Shown: positions 33,845 through 45,991, counted from the stretch's first letter. The stretch is 64,000 nucleotides of DNA from Amaurobius ferox (GCA_951213105.1 OX578150.1:23688022-23752021); one strand, 5' to 3'. Notes: generated by a model not told the origin, from the sequence alone. Translations and numbers: made by a program.

Positions 33845-33875
33845 GGCGCAGTATATCCTCTTTGGATCTTGTGCC
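33845..33875 (+). other. 3'-terminal stem-loop of LINE-A copy 2
   Basis: GGCGCA pairs with TGTGCC and ATCC with GGAT. It is followed by a short spacer and an AACC-type tail (33889-33899). Confidence 0.6.
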
Positions 33876-33913
33876 AAAAATCCTAAATCAACCAACCAAC
33901 CTACCATAACAAC

Positions 33914-35752
33914 TCCCTGTTGAGCTCTTAGGTCTACCTTTTTCCTAAGCTGTTTTGCCATACCAACATAAGTTTGACATCCAAAAATTTTGAGGTGAGA
34001 TACAGCATTCTTCTTCCCATAATATAACTCGTATGGAGTTTTTACTTTAAATTTATGGCAAATCCTGTTCTTTGTGTAAGTGAAACATAGGATTGCCTCT
34101 GCCCACATTTTGTCACCAATCTTACTTTGATTAAGCATTGCTTTCACACAATCAAAAGCTGTGAAATTGAACCTTTCTGATACACCATTTTGTTCGGGTG
34201 TATAAATGTTAGATCGCTCATGCTTAATTCCCAACTTTTCCAAAACAGCTTTAAACTGATTGTGACAAAATTCCTAGCCGTTATCAGTACGGATGCACAA
34301 AATCTTTTTGCCTAATTGTCTTTCCTCACTTGCTTGAAAATTTTGAAAAACTTTAAAAGCATCTGATTTCTGTTTTAAAATAAAAACAAACACCTTACAG
34401 CTAAAATCATCCGTGATAGTCAAAAAATGCTTGTTTTCTCCCAATGAAGCTACAGACATTGGACCACAAACGTCCATATGCAGTAATTGCAAAGGTTTTG
34501 TCGACCTAATCCTACCTATTGGTTTATACGAAACTCTCTTAGATTTTGCAAGTTTGCAATGAATGCAATTTACTTTTGCATACTTCAACTTAGGGAGTCC
34601 GTTTGTCGCGGAAACTTTACTTGTTTGGTGCAAGTAATCTTAGTTAATATGGCCATATCTTCTATGCCATAACTCATTTTTACTCAAAATTTCTACATTT
34701 GAACCATAAATTTTATTTGACTTCGATTTTAAATCAGCATTGTTTTTACTATTTAAGCTAGACATAACCTTGTTTTGATTTTGACTAATTCTATTTGCAG
34801 GGGATTTTCTATCCTTTTTAGAACTCCTATCCCTATCTGTTTTACGGCCCTCAACATTATTATTTAAATTTTTAGTCAAATACTGAGGTTTTAAAAAATA
34901 GAAGCCTTCTTTACGTTTAGCATAAAAGAAATTTTCTCCCTCAGGAGTTTTAAACCAAAGTATACCATTGGCTGCTTTAAATGTATAACACTGTTCTTCT
35001 AAAACAGATTCGGCCAATAAGTTCCGCCATAATTATGGTGAATACATGACATTAGTTACTTTTATGATCTTTGAACTTAACAAACATGTTCACTGTTCCA
35101 ATAGCCTCAAGTGGGCTCTCGATATCACCCACTGCTAGCGACATAGTATCTTTGCATTTATTACATTTTGAAAACATTTTTATGTCATTGCAAAAATGAC
35201 GCATAGCAACGGTATCAATCACCCAATTGAGCCTATTGTCAGGATCATCTACTGCATTTGCTTCTACATTAACATTTGAATACGCTTCAATAATGCTTGA
35301 ACTAGTTAATTTCTTTAACTGTGGGTATTTTGCCTGTAAATGACCATTTTTCTTACATTTAGTATTAACATTTGAGAAGTATACACGAAGAATTTGGACT
35401 TACATTATTACTTCTGCCTCTCTGCAACTGCTTAATCCAGCCTTCCTCTTGGGTTAACTCCTTTTGGATACTCTCCTGCTTAAATTCTTTATCACTTCAG
35501 CGATAGATGATTTGGGTGATGCTTTGAAACTCGTCTGACAAGTACCGGATAGCTTAAAACGCTACATATACATCCTCCACCGGAAGGTTCACATTCTTTA
35601 ACTTGGTGACCGCATTTCTTATTTTTGTACAAAAGATATCCACGGGCTCATCTACTTCCATACGTGGACTGAAGAATTTGTCAAGAAGACGCACCAGGTT
35701 TGCATGCGTTGGAGCTTCAAAATGAGCCTCCAATTTCTCCCACGCATCCGTC
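33914..35752 (-). pseudogene. Copia B gag-pol, N-terminal part (gag, protease, integrase)
   Basis: From 35752 the minus strand reads gag (LEAHFEAP, FFSPRMEVDEPVDIFCTK). A degraded knuckle lies near 35340-35360, a protease with WVIDTVAMRHFCND near 35200, and an insert of Lys/Asn-rich sequence follows. The integrase zinc region is at 34740-34560 (WHRRYGHIN, NCIHCKLAK). The catalytic region has MDVCGPM and RTDNG, then EQNGVSERFN near 34190. It ends at 33914, where LINE-A copy 2 is inserted. Several stops and frameshifts are present. Confidence 0.85.
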
Positions 35753-35934
35753 CCCTCAGGGGTTCACTTCTTTAGTGAATACGGGTGTTGCAATCTCGAG
35801 GTATCTTAGCAATCCTTTGCTTTCCTTTTTTCTGTCTCTCTCATTTTCCGCCTCATTTTTTTGTTTTCTCCTTTCCCCTTCTTTTTATTTTTTTGTTCTC
35901 CTTTTGTGTTTGTGTTTCTAGTCCCTCTCAGCTG
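35753..35934 (+). mobile_element. LINE-A copy 4, first part (5' end), separated from its body by copy 3
   Basis: The first 182 bases of a LINE-A 5' UTR, inserted in Copia B gag. The copy continues at 41828. The 12 bases before copy 3 (CCCTCTCAGCTG, 35923-35934) recur after copy 3 (41828-41839), showing that copy 3 jumped into copy 4. Confidence 0.85.
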
Positions 35935-36567
35935 CCCCCTCAGGGGTTCACTTCTTTAGTGAATACGGGTGTTGCAATCCCGAGGCACCTTAGCAAGGCT
36001 TTTCTTTCCTTTTTTCTTACTCTCTCTTTCTTTTTCCTTCTTATTTTTTGTCTATCCTCCTTTCCCCTTCTTTTTGTTTTGTTCTCCTTTTGTGTTTTGT
36101 GTTTCTTGTCCCTCTCAGCTGCTGGTGTCATCAATGCCGAGCTCTTAGTAAACATCACATCTGCTCTATGGGCCCTAGTACCACTCTTCGGCCTCTGCCG
36201 TAAGGTACACCGTTTGGGCTCGGGAATGGGTTCATGTGGGTGTGATGCGAAAGGGGTAGAGCTGCGTGCATCAGTAGTTTTGCTTTTAAGAAACGTTTGC
36301 AGTAAACGGTTCCAGAGGTGAGTCCCTTGGTTGCGTTGGTTAGATGGTGGAGAGTGTTTCATATCGAGAAATCCCCCATGGATCTTTGTTGGTCCTTGGG
36401 CCCTGTGCACCAGGTGCACGTTATGGCCCGCTCTCCATCATCTAGCTTTGCGAATGACTCCGGCGGTTACACTTGGCACGTTAGAAAAGTGTGGGGAGAC
36501 GGAGCCTGGCGGGGGCTCCGATCGATCTGGAAGTAAACCGTGGTTTTTTTTATAAGTGGTTACAAGC

Positions 36568-37956
36568 ATGGAGAATTTGAGATTGCTTTCTGTCTCAGGT
36601 TCTTCATGCTCTTTTTCAGATGAGAACAATGCTGTTCTGCCTAATATATCACGCATGGATTGGGCTGAGAGGGTTGAGATTACTGAATCCTCAAAGCCAA
36701 AAGATGTGACTCCCAGAGGCATGGGACAAAGTTGTGTAACATCAGGTAATGACTCAAAAGCTAGATATTTTATCATAAAGAAGTCTGAAGGAACTTTTGA
36801 AAATTGTTCACCTTTTTTGATTCAAAAAAGTATAGCTGCCTATGTAGGTGATGTAAAAAATGTTAAAAAACTAAGATCCGGTGACCTTTTGGTCCAAGTT
36901 ACCACAAATGCTCAAGCAACAAACATAATGAAAATGACCCATATTGGAAGTTTCAAGATCACAGTAAACTTACATATGTCACTTAATTATTCTAGAGGCG
37001 TAATTTCCGAATCAGATCTAATTTATGACAGTGAGGAAGAAATTTTGAACAATTTAATTGACCAAAATGTGTGCGCTGTAAGACGTATCAACATTCGTAG
37101 AGAAGGGAAAGTCTTACCAACTAAACACCTCATACTTACCTTTAACTCGCCAGATTTACCAAAAACCATTAAAGCAGCCTATCTGATGTGCAAAGTCCAT
37201 CCTTTTGTTCCAAATCCATTAAGGTGCTTTAAGTGCCAAAGATTTGGACATTCCAAAAATTCATGCAAAGGGAAATATGAAACATGTGCCCGGTGTGCTG
37301 AGCCCGGACATGAATCTGAAAATTGTTCCAAAAAATTTCAGTGTGTTAATTGTAATGGTGAACACCCATCATATGCTCGATCATGCCCTAAATGGAAGAT
37401 CGAAAAAGAAATACAAACTGTTAAAATCAATAATAATATTTCTTTCCCTGAAGCACGTAAAATAGTAACAGCACGTACACCTGAAGGTGTATCCTATGCC
37501 ACAGTAGCCACTAAATCCTCAACTTCAGTTGCCACGCAATGTGAGAAAAGATCTATTGCTACACAAACCGAACCTATCTCTGTGCCCGAAGACAGTCCAA
37601 ATCCTACTAACCCATCAAGTACTCAACTTAAACCTAAATCTGCCATACCCTTAGCAACTTTTAGACCAGAGTTTTCACAGCCAAATAAACCAAGTACCAG
37701 TCGGGATACTGAAACATATACTACAATGAACAAAAAAAAATCCAACCAAAAATCTAAATTAAAAAATGAAAAAGACGAACTTGCACCTAGAAAATCATTA
37801 AAAAGAGTAGATGCAAAAAATGATGCCAATATTGATGATGCAGTACAACTATGTGTTTCGGATGACGAAACAATGTTGACGGATGTGTTGCCACCTTCAT
37901 CCAATAGGTCCAGGGTGAACAGTTCTCGTTCACCAAAAAAGAAAAAACCTACATAA
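36568..37956 (+). CDS. LINE-A copy 3 ORF1, triple CCHC RNA-binding protein (462 aa)
   Basis: ATG at 36568 (MENLRLLSVSG) matches the copy 2 start. The N-terminal domain contains YFIIKKSEGTFENCSPFLIQK and KLRSGDLLVQV. The knuckles are CFKCQRFGHSKNSC, CARCAEPGHESENC and CVNCNGEHPSYARSC, followed by a basic, Lys/Ser-rich tail with a short acidic patch. The frame is intact. Its TAA overlaps the ORF2 ATG by one base (37954-37958, TAATG), a typical termination-reinitiation arrangement. Confidence 0.92.
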   Translation: MENLRLLSVSGSSCSFSDENNAVLPNISRMDWAERVEITESSKPKDVTPRGMGQSCVTSGNDSKARYFIIKKSEGTFENCSPFLIQKSIAAYVGDVKNVKKLRSGDLLVQVTTNAQATNIMKMTHIGSFKITVNLHMSLNYSRGVISESDLIYDSEEEILNNLIDQNVCAVRRINIRREGKVLPTKHLILTFNSPDLPKTIKAAYLMCKVHPFVPNPLRCFKCQRFGHSKNSCKGKYETCARCAEPGHESENCSKKFQCVNCNGEHPSYARSCPKWKIEKEIQTVKINNNISFPEARKIVTARTPEGVSYATVATKSSTSVATQCEKRSIATQTEPISVPEDSPNPTNPSSTQLKPKSAIPLATFRPEFSQPNKPSTSRDTETYTTMNKKKSNQKSKLKNEKDELAPRKSLKRVDAKNDANIDDAVQLCVSDDETMLTDVLPPSSNRSRVNSSRSPKKKKPT

Positions 37957-40900
37957 TGGGTTCTTTAGTTTCTTGGAACTGCCGTGGTTTGCAGACCAAG
38001 TTGTTTGAGGTTAAATCATTAATTAATACTTATCATCCCATTTGTGTCTGTCTTCAAGAAACATTTTTAAAAGTTAACAATAGTATAAATTTTAAACATT
38101 TTACTTGCATTCGCAAAGATTTTGATCAAAACAGTAGGGTTTCTGGGGGAGTAGCTTTGCTAATTTCCCATAACTATCCTACCTCCAATGTACAACTTAC
38201 CACTAACTTACAAGCTGTTGCTGCTCGTATCCATATTAAGACATTGATTACAATATGCTGTATATATATTCCACCAAATGATAATATTGATCGCAAGGAA
38301 CTTGATGATTTGATTGGTCAACTACCTCCGCCATTCGTAATATTGGGTGACTTTAATGGTCACAACCCTCTTTGGGGTAGTTGTGACATGAATCACAGAG
38401 GACAGCAAATTGAACAGTGTATTAGTGATCACAGCCTGTGCCTATTAAATAGCAATGAACATACCTACTTTCATCAACCAAGCAAGACATTCCACACTAT
38501 CGATCTTGCTTTCTGTTCCCCTTCAGTCCTTCCATACTGGTCCTTTTTAGTCGACAAAGATCTACACAATAGCGACCATTTTCCCATTGTTCTCTTTAAC
38601 AGTCAAATCAGATCACCTGTGAAACCATCGCAATATATCTTCTCGAAAGCTGATTGGTTAACATTTACTTCCCTAGCTGTGATAGCTGATGACGCAGTTC
38701 AGAGCTGTGACATTGATACAGCTGTAAACAATATTACAAATCTCTTGATTAAGGCTGCTGATAATACAATCCCTAAGAATTCTGGAAAAACATCTAAGTA
38801 TCACTTTCCTTGGTGGAATGAAGAATGTCGCGAGGCATACAAAAAACAAAAGAAAGCCTGGGCCAAATTTCGAAGGTATCCTACGACTGATAATCTTACT
38901 GCATTTAAGTATACAAAAGCTGTTGCTTGTAGGATACGCAGACAAAGACAAAGAGAGTCATGGGAGGAGTATGTCAGTGGACTAAACTGTTCCATTTCCA
39001 GCAAGAAAGTATGGGAAAAGGTCAAAAAGTGTTCAGGTGTCTATAATGACCACCTTATATCTGTTATAAATAGTAATGGCTCAATTATTAGCTCTCCCGC
39101 AGAAATAGCAAATGAAATAGCCAAAGCCTTTGCAGATGTTTCAAACTCAGCAAGTTATTCAGAACCATTCCTGTCACATAAAATCAGATCAGAAAAGAAA
39201 CCAATTGTCTTCTCACAAGCCAAACACTTGCCATACAATTCTCCGTTTACAAAGTTTGAACTTCTTACAGCATTGTCACAGACTCAGGGAACCAGCAGTG
39301 GGCCAGATGGTGTCCATTATACTATGCTGAAACACCTTTCTCACGAGTCTTTATTGAACCTTTTATATCTGTACAACAGGATTTATATGGAACATAAGTT
39401 TCCGACATCCTGGCAAAGAGCAATCACCATACCCATTTTAAAACCAGGAAAAGACCCCAAAAGTCCTTCAAGTTACCGACCCATTGCTTTGACAAGCTGT
39501 ATTTGCAAAATTATGGAAAAAATGGTAAATGCCCGACTTGTTTATTTCCTTGAAACAAATAAACTTTTATCTCCACATCAAAGTGGTTTTAGACGAGGAA
39601 GATCTACCTCTGACAATATTATTGCTCTGGAATCCCAGATCAGGACTGCCTACCTTAGGCGAAATCATTTAGTGTCAATATTTTTTGATATTGACAAAGC
39701 CTATGATCGCACATGGCGCTATGGTATTATTAAGGACCTTTCTGATTTTAATTTAAAAGGAAATCTTCCCATTTTTATACAAAACTTTTTAGCACATAGG
39801 ACATTCAAAGTTCGTATTGGTACTGTTCTTTCAAATCCTCACGTACAAGAGGAGGGAGTGCCACAAGGAAGTGTATTGAGTGTGACTCTATTTTCCATAA
39901 AAATCAACAGTATTTTAAATCATCTACCACCATCAGTTCATAAAAGCCTATATGTGGATGATTTGCAAGTTTCATACCAAGCACATGATATGCGCACTGT
40001 TGAAAGACAGTGTCAAACTGCAGTAAATGGCATTCTGCAATGGGCTAATCTAAATGGATTCAGGTTTTCAATCCAAAAGACTTGTTGCGTCACTTCACAA
40101 GAAAACGAGGTCTACACTTACCTCCAGAGATTTTCATAGAGAATGCTAAAATTGCTGTTGTGGATGAAGTGAAATTTCTTGGAGTCTGGTTCGATAGAAA
40201 ACTCACCTTCCTACCCCATGTTCAGAAATTGAGAAAGAAATGTGAGAGAGCCATGAACATTTTAAAAGTTCTGTCAAATACGAAATGGGGTGCAGATACA
40301 ACTTCAATGCTACGTATATATAGGGCCATTATTCGTTCCAAGATTGATTATGGATGCAATGTTTATGGGAGTGCACGAACATCTGTTCTTCAGAAACTGG
40401 ACACAATACATAATAAGGCATTACGTATATGTTCAGGTGCCTTTAGAACATCTCCTGTTCAAAGCTTATATGTGTACTGCTATGAGCCACCTCTAGAATT
40501 CAGGCGTGAACAGTTGATGCTGAATTATTACTATCGGGTCATGTCCTTACAGAACCACCCTCTGCAACGACTAATACTAGATGAGCATTATGATCGACTC
40601 TACGACCACAGACCCTCATGCATTCCTTCTTTTGGCAAGCGGATACGAAATATATTATCAATAACCCCACAAGTAGATGTAAATATAAGGAAAACAAAGT
40701 GTTTTGAAACACCTCCATGGCATGTTCCAGATTTTAAATATCTGAACCCATTTAGTAATTTTACTAAGGGAAACACAGTTCAGACTATTTATCTGCAACT
40801 GTTTGCTGAACATAGAAATCTCTACAACGAGTTTACTCCTATTTTCACAGATGGTTCAAAAGCTGGCAATTACGTAGGGTTGGCTTATGTATCTAAAAAT

Positions 40901-41632
40901 ACTATAGAGTCTTTTAAACTGCATGCATCTTGCTCTATTTTTACTGCTGAGATTATGGCAATATACCAGAGTCTTATATTCATATCGCATCAAATTTCCA
41001 AAAAGCACATCATTTATACCGATTCATTGAGTTCGCTACAACTTTTATCATCTAGGACTGCTATGAATTACCCTATTGCCTCTGATATTCTCAAGTATGA
41101 ACATCGTCTAAAGGTACAGGGATACCATACTGAATTTTGTTGGGTGCCTGGACATGTTGGTATCAGAGGAAATGAGTTGGCAGATATTGCTGCTAAATCA
41201 GCTACTCAAAATTTAAATCTGACAATCCCTTTAACTGACATCAAACCATTAATTTTGAAAAATATTTATGACAAATGGCAGTATTCCTGGAACCAGCAGT
41301 CTCGTAATAAGTTGTATGAAATAAAGCCCGTAATACAAAAGTGGACTAGTTTCCAATGTAGGAAACTTGAGGTACTTTTAACTCGTTTGCGAATTGGTCA
41401 TACTCGTTTTACCCACAGACACTTACTTTTAGGAGAAGTTGAACCGTTTTGTAATAGTTGTCAGACCTCAGCAAGTATCAAACATATTTTAATTGAGTGT
41501 ACTAAATATAAACAGTTTCGTTTCAAGCATTTTAAGACTTATACATTAAATTTGGCAGAATTGATTGGAGAAAATCCTCATTTAGAGCTTTTCCCATTCC
41601 TATTGGACATTGGTTTTTTCCATCATTTTTAA
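37956..41632 (+). pseudogene. LINE-A copy 3 ORF2, split by a one-base deletion
   Basis: The first frame (37956-40139) covers the endonuclease (GDFNGHNPLWG, SDHFPI) and RT through YVDDLQVSY. Near 40089 copies 1 and 2 have TGTTCA(C/T)TTCAC, while this copy has lost a T. The rest (thumb, RNase H with TDGSKAGNY and TDSLSS, and Cys/His motif CNSCQTSASIKHILIEC) lies in the next frame, open from about 40082 to 41632. Apart from this the sequence is intact. RNase H up to about 41280 is copy 2-like; the last part is nearly identical to copy 1. Confidence 0.9.
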
Positions 41633-41774
41633 CATCACCTTTTATAACCTTTTAGCCATTTTTCATATCATTTGCATTGTTGCACATGTTCCATAGTATT
41701 TTCACTCATTATCACTATTTTATATTATACACGTGTTATCAATACTATTTTATGTATCTCGGTACCATATGTCG

Positions 41775-41805
41775 GGCGCAGCATATCCTCTTTGGATCTT
41801 GTGCC
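41775..41805 (+). other. 3'-terminal stem-loop of LINE-A copy 3
   Basis: Same GGCGCA/TGTGCC hairpin as in copies 1 and 2. It is followed by CATTAAACCATAATCAACC and the copy 4 target duplication. Confidence 0.6.
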
Positions 41806-42284
41806 ATTAAACCATAATCAACCTCAACCCTCTCAGCTGCTGGGGTCATCAATGGCGAGCCCTTAGTAAACATCACATCTGCTCTATGGGCCCTAGTACC
41901 ACTCTTTGGCCTCTGCCGTAAGGTACACCGTTTGGGCTCGGGAATGGGTTCATGTGGGTGTGATGCGAAAGGGGTAGAGCTGCGTGCACCAGTAGTTTTG
42001 CTTTTGAGAAACGTCTGAAGCAAACGGTTCCAAAGGTGAGTCCCTTGGTTGCGTTGGTTAGATGGTGGAGAGTGTTTCATATCGAGAAATCCCTCATGGA
42101 TCATTGCTTGTCCATGGGCCCTGTGCACCAGGTGCACGTTATGGCCCGCTCTCCATCATCTGACTTTGCGAATGGCTCAGGCGGTTTCACTTGGCACGTC
42201 AGAAAAGTGTGGGGGGACAGAGCCTAGCGGGGGCTCTGTTTGAACTGGAAGGAATCCGTGGTTTTTCATTTAGTGGTTACAAGC

Positions 42285-43655
42285 ATGGAGAATTCGAGGA
42301 TGCCTTTTGTCTTGGGTTCTTCATGCCTTTCAAGTTCGACTCCAACTATCCTCTTACCTCCAGGGTGGGACGTTCCAATTGGGCTGACCAGATAGAAAAG
42401 GAAGAGGCTTCAAGATTTATGGGACATCATTCCTATGAAAATCAGACATCTTTACCATCAGAAGCAAGATATTTCATCCTGAAAAAAGTAGATGGTTCTT
42501 TCAGTAATGTTTCACCATATCTGATACAAAAAAGCATACAAGCAATTATTGGTGATGTCGTTTCAATAAAAAAACTAAGGTCAGGAGATTTAATGGTGCA
42601 GGTGTCATCCAGTGCATAAGCAAAAAACATCTTGGGTATGAAAACAATGGGAAAATTTGAAATAAATGACATCCACAGATCTTTAAATTTCTCACGGGGC
42701 GTAATCTCAGAACCAGACCTCATTTTTGACTCTGAAGAAGAAATTTTGACAAACCTAAGACAACAAAAAGTATGTGGCGTTCGCCGCATAAATATACGCA
42801 GAGAGGGAAAATTTATCCCAAAAAAACATCTGATATTAACTTTCGAGACACTAATTCTGCCGTAAACATTAAACGTAACATATCTAAAATGTTCAGTAAG
42901 ACCGTACATTCCAAACCCCCTAGGCTGCTTCACTTGTCAAAGATTTGGGCACTCAAAGTTGGCATGTCGAGGAAAAGTGACTTGTGCTAATTGTGCAGTG
43001 GTTGGACACGATAGTAGCTCTTGTTCTGAGACAGCAAAATGCAAAAATTGTGAGGGTGAACACCCATCTTACTCACGATCATGTCCTATCTGTAAGCGCG
43101 AAAAAGAAATACTAACCCTTAAAGTAAACAGTAATTCCTCATATCCAGAAGCAAAAAAAAATAGTATGTTCCCGTACACCTAAAGCGGGAAACTCATATG
43201 CTGCTTCCATGAGAAATAGTAAACAAATGATTTCTACTGGTATTCAAACAGAATCAGAAAATCAACCACTAACATTTCCTGTAACAAAAACATCAACCGC
43301 ACTTAAAAAATCAGTACCTTCTAACACAAATATAAAACCTGCAAAACCTTTAACTAATACCAAACCTAACTTCCATGGAACCACTGAAAACAAAACGATA
43401 CATGTTAAGACAAGCAAAATTAAAGATACTAATACTAAAAATGAAAAAGCAAAACATAAATCTTTAAAGTTGAAAATATCTAAAGAGGGTCCTACTACCA
43501 AAAGACCCCCTGAAAAAACAGACATTTTAAAGAAAAAATCTAAAAATCAGGCATCAGATGATGATGATGCTGTACATGGATATGTTTCTGAAGATGAAGT
43601 GATATCGCCAGATGAGGCCTTCCAAGAGCAGCTTCCTTCTGTCCCATCGGATTAA
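42285..43655 (+). pseudogene. LINE-A copy 4 ORF1, broken
   Basis: Starts at the conserved MEN codon (42285) but shifts frame within about 60 bases; the main frame then runs with YFILKKVDGSFSNVSPYLIQK. A TAA at about 42617 replaces a codon after VQVSSSA, and another lies at about 42863. Frameshifts follow near 43150-43180. Knuckles CFTCQRFGHSKLAC, CANCAVVGHDSSSC and CKNCEGEHPSYSRSC remain, and the last codons match copy 1 ORF1. It is inactive. Confidence 0.85.
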
Positions 43656-43663
43656 ATTTTCTT

Positions 43664-45708
43664 ATGGCTACTATTATTTCTTGGAATTTTCGAGGTCTTC
43701 GCAATAAACTGTATGACATTATAGCCCTTTTGAATACATACAATCCTGCTTGTATAACGCTCCAAGAAACATTCTTAAAATCTGCAGATACAGTTAAAAT
43801 TCGCTGTTTTAGCACAATTAGGAAAGACTATGATCATGGAGGAGACAAGGTTTCTGGTGGTGTTATCTTGCTTGTGTGTCATAACTACCCATCTACCATT
43901 CTTCGCTTAAATACTCAGCTACAAGCTGTGGCTGTCCGAATTCATCTTACCATAATGATTACAGTTTGCAGTATATACCTTCCACCTACTAACCGAATTA
44001 ATCAAAATGAACTCAATAGCTTGATTAGCCAACCTCCTACTCCATATCTGATCTTGGGTGACTTCAATGGTCATAATCCTCTGTGGGGAAGCAAAGACAT
44101 AAATTGCAGAGGACAGCAAATTGAGCAGTGTCTTAGTGCTCATAGTCTGTGCCTTTTTAATGATAAGGAATACACTTACTTTCATGAACCCAGCAGGACC
44201 TATCACAGTATCGACCTTGCTATGTGTACACCAGCCATATTTCCATTCTGGAACTTCACAGTTGATAATGATCTCCATAATAGTGATCATTTTCCTATCA
44301 TCCTGTCTGGCAGTCATGTCAGGTCATCTGTTAAAAAACCATCTCGATACTTTTTTTCAAAAGCCAATTGAACACAATATACTCGCCTTGCTGAGATTAC
44401 TACTGGTATTATTCAAAGCGGAGATATGGACACTGTGGTGGATAGAGTTACTCAACTGCTGATCAAGGCAGCAGATGATGCTATTCCAAAAAGCTCTTTA
44501 AAAACAACCAAGTTTCACTTTCTTTGGTGAACTTCTGAATGTATGGTGACCATTAAGCCACAACGTAAGGCTTGGGGTATTTTTCAGCGTTATCCTACAA
44601 TGACCAATTACATAGCTTTTAAGCAAGCACAAGCAATTGCTAGAAGATTTCGTCGAAAGTGTCAACGGGAGTCATGGCAAAAGTATGTATCCGAAATAAC
44701 TTTCTCTACTCCAAGCAAAATCGTATGGAAAAGGATGAAAAAGTGTTCTGGATTATATAGAGGACATCCCATTTCCATTCTAAATTGCAACGGTTCAACT
44801 ATTAGTTCCTCGTTCGACATTACTAATGAAATTGCCAAAGAGTTTGCAAATGTCTCTACTGTAACAAACTAGCCTGAACCATTTCTAACTCACAAACTCA
44901 GGTCGGAAAGTAAACCTATTGTTTTCCGAGAAGCAAATAACCAACAGTACAATTCAGAGTTTATCGTGACAGAGTTGATGACAGCTTTATCAAAAACACA
45001 CAAAACTGGCAGTGGACTAGATGAAATTAATTATCTCATACTAAAACACCTTTCTCATGACTCTTTGTTGAACCTCCTGCATATGTTCAACAGAATCTGG
45101 TTCGAACATAAATTTCCTAAATCATGCCAAAGAGCTATCACCATTCCCATCATGAGACCAGGTAAGGGCCCATTAAGTCCTTTAAGTTATCGACCTATAG
45201 CACTTACAAGCTGTGTATGTAAACTGCTTGAAAAAATGGAAAACGCTAGGCTTGTATATTTTTTAGAAGACAATAAAAAATTATCGCCACATCAAAGTGT
45301 CTTTCGACAAGGTAGATCTACCACCGACAATCTAATTTCCGTAGAATCACAAATTAGGACTGCCTTTCTTAGGCGAAACCATTTAGTTTCCATATTTTTT
45401 TGATATAGACAAAGCCTATGATCGAACATGGCGCTATGGTATTATTAAGGACCTATTTGATTTTAATTTAAAGGGTAATTTTCCCATTTTTATCCAAAAC
45501 TTTTTAGATTACAGGACATTCCAAGTTCGCATTGGCTCAGTTCTCTCTCACACATATGTACAAGAAGAAGGAGTGCCACAAGGAAGTGTACTGAGTGTGA
45601 CACTTTTTAATATTAAAGTCAACAGTATTTTAAACCAATTACCATAGTCAGTTCTTAAAACTATGTATTTTGATGATCAGCAAGTTTCCTATCAAGCACA
45701 TGATATGC
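43664..45708 (+). pseudogene. LINE-A copy 4 ORF2, part before the BEL/Pao insertion
   Basis: The endonuclease (GDFNGHNPLWG, SDHFPI) is open from 43664 to 44371, where a TGA replaces a Trp codon (FSKAN then stop). Further stops occur near 44528 and 44870. An extra T near 45400 shifts the frame at FFDIDKAYD. The catalytic YVDD has become YFDD next to a stop near 45645. The insertion follows at 45709-45713. Confidence 0.85.
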
Positions 45709-45713
45709 GTTCT

Positions 45714-45991
45714 TGTTTCTGTTTCACTTCCTACTTAAATTAAATAACAAGGAACAGAAGCCGTCATTAGGTAGACCATCTTTATTCTACACGCACACAA
45801 CAATATTTACACTGTAACTACGCTCTACCTACCTCGTTCCTTCCATACAATACATTACATACTATTTTGTTCGGTCGAAACAGTACAAATACCTTTTCTT
45901 CTTCGTGACGTCATGCGTTGTCATGGTAACTTACAGAGATAAGAAAATTACCATATATGGCGTGTAGACTTCTCATGGTTGGCACCAAACA
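45714..45991 (-). repeat. BEL/Pao 3' LTR
   Basis: 278 bp with TG...CA ends. A perfect CRE octamer TGACGTCA is at 45906-45913. Confidence 0.93.

Larger units (their letters stand above)
27911..33899 (+). mobile_element. LINE-A copy 2: full length, both ORFs intact
   Basis: Complete insertion in Copia B with a 14-bp target duplication (27897-27910 and 33900-33913: CCTACCATAACAAC). It has a 5' UTR of 634 bp, ORF1, ORF2, 3' UTR, a 3' stem-loop and an AACC-type tail. I find no stop or frameshift in either ORF, and all RT and RNase H catalytic residues are present. It is the best candidate here for an active or recently active element. Confidence 0.95.
25878..35752 (-). mobile_element. Copia B: Copia-type element, split by LINE-A copy 2 and truncated by LINE-A copy 4
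   Basis: Same family as Copia A by protein and by the 3' tandem repeat, but diverged. The 3' LTR is at about 25878-26122. Pol pieces are at 26763-27910 and 33914-35752, with LINE-A copy 2 between them and a 14-bp duplication at the join. Gag stops at 35752, where LINE-A copy 4 begins; the gag N-terminus and primer site are not found beyond copy 4. An RT deletion near 27050 removes the YVDD region. Confidence 0.85.
35935..41827 (+). mobile_element. LINE-A copy 3: full length, one frameshift in ORF2
   Basis: Inserted in the 5' UTR of copy 4 with a 12-bp target duplication (35923-35934 and 41828-41839). It has a 5' UTR (35935-36567), intact ORF1, ORF2 with a single-base deletion near 40089, a 3' stem-loop (41775-41805) and a very short tail. 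Most of its proteins resemble copy 2. The last part of ORF2 and the 3' UTR resemble copy 1, so it looks mosaic. Confidence 0.93.

Noticed and set aside
35753..36120. Two head-to-tail 5' UTR units, read at first as tandem promoter monomers.
   Set aside because: The 12-bp duplication at 35923-35934 and 41828-41839 shows that copy 3 inserted into the 5' UTR of copy 4.
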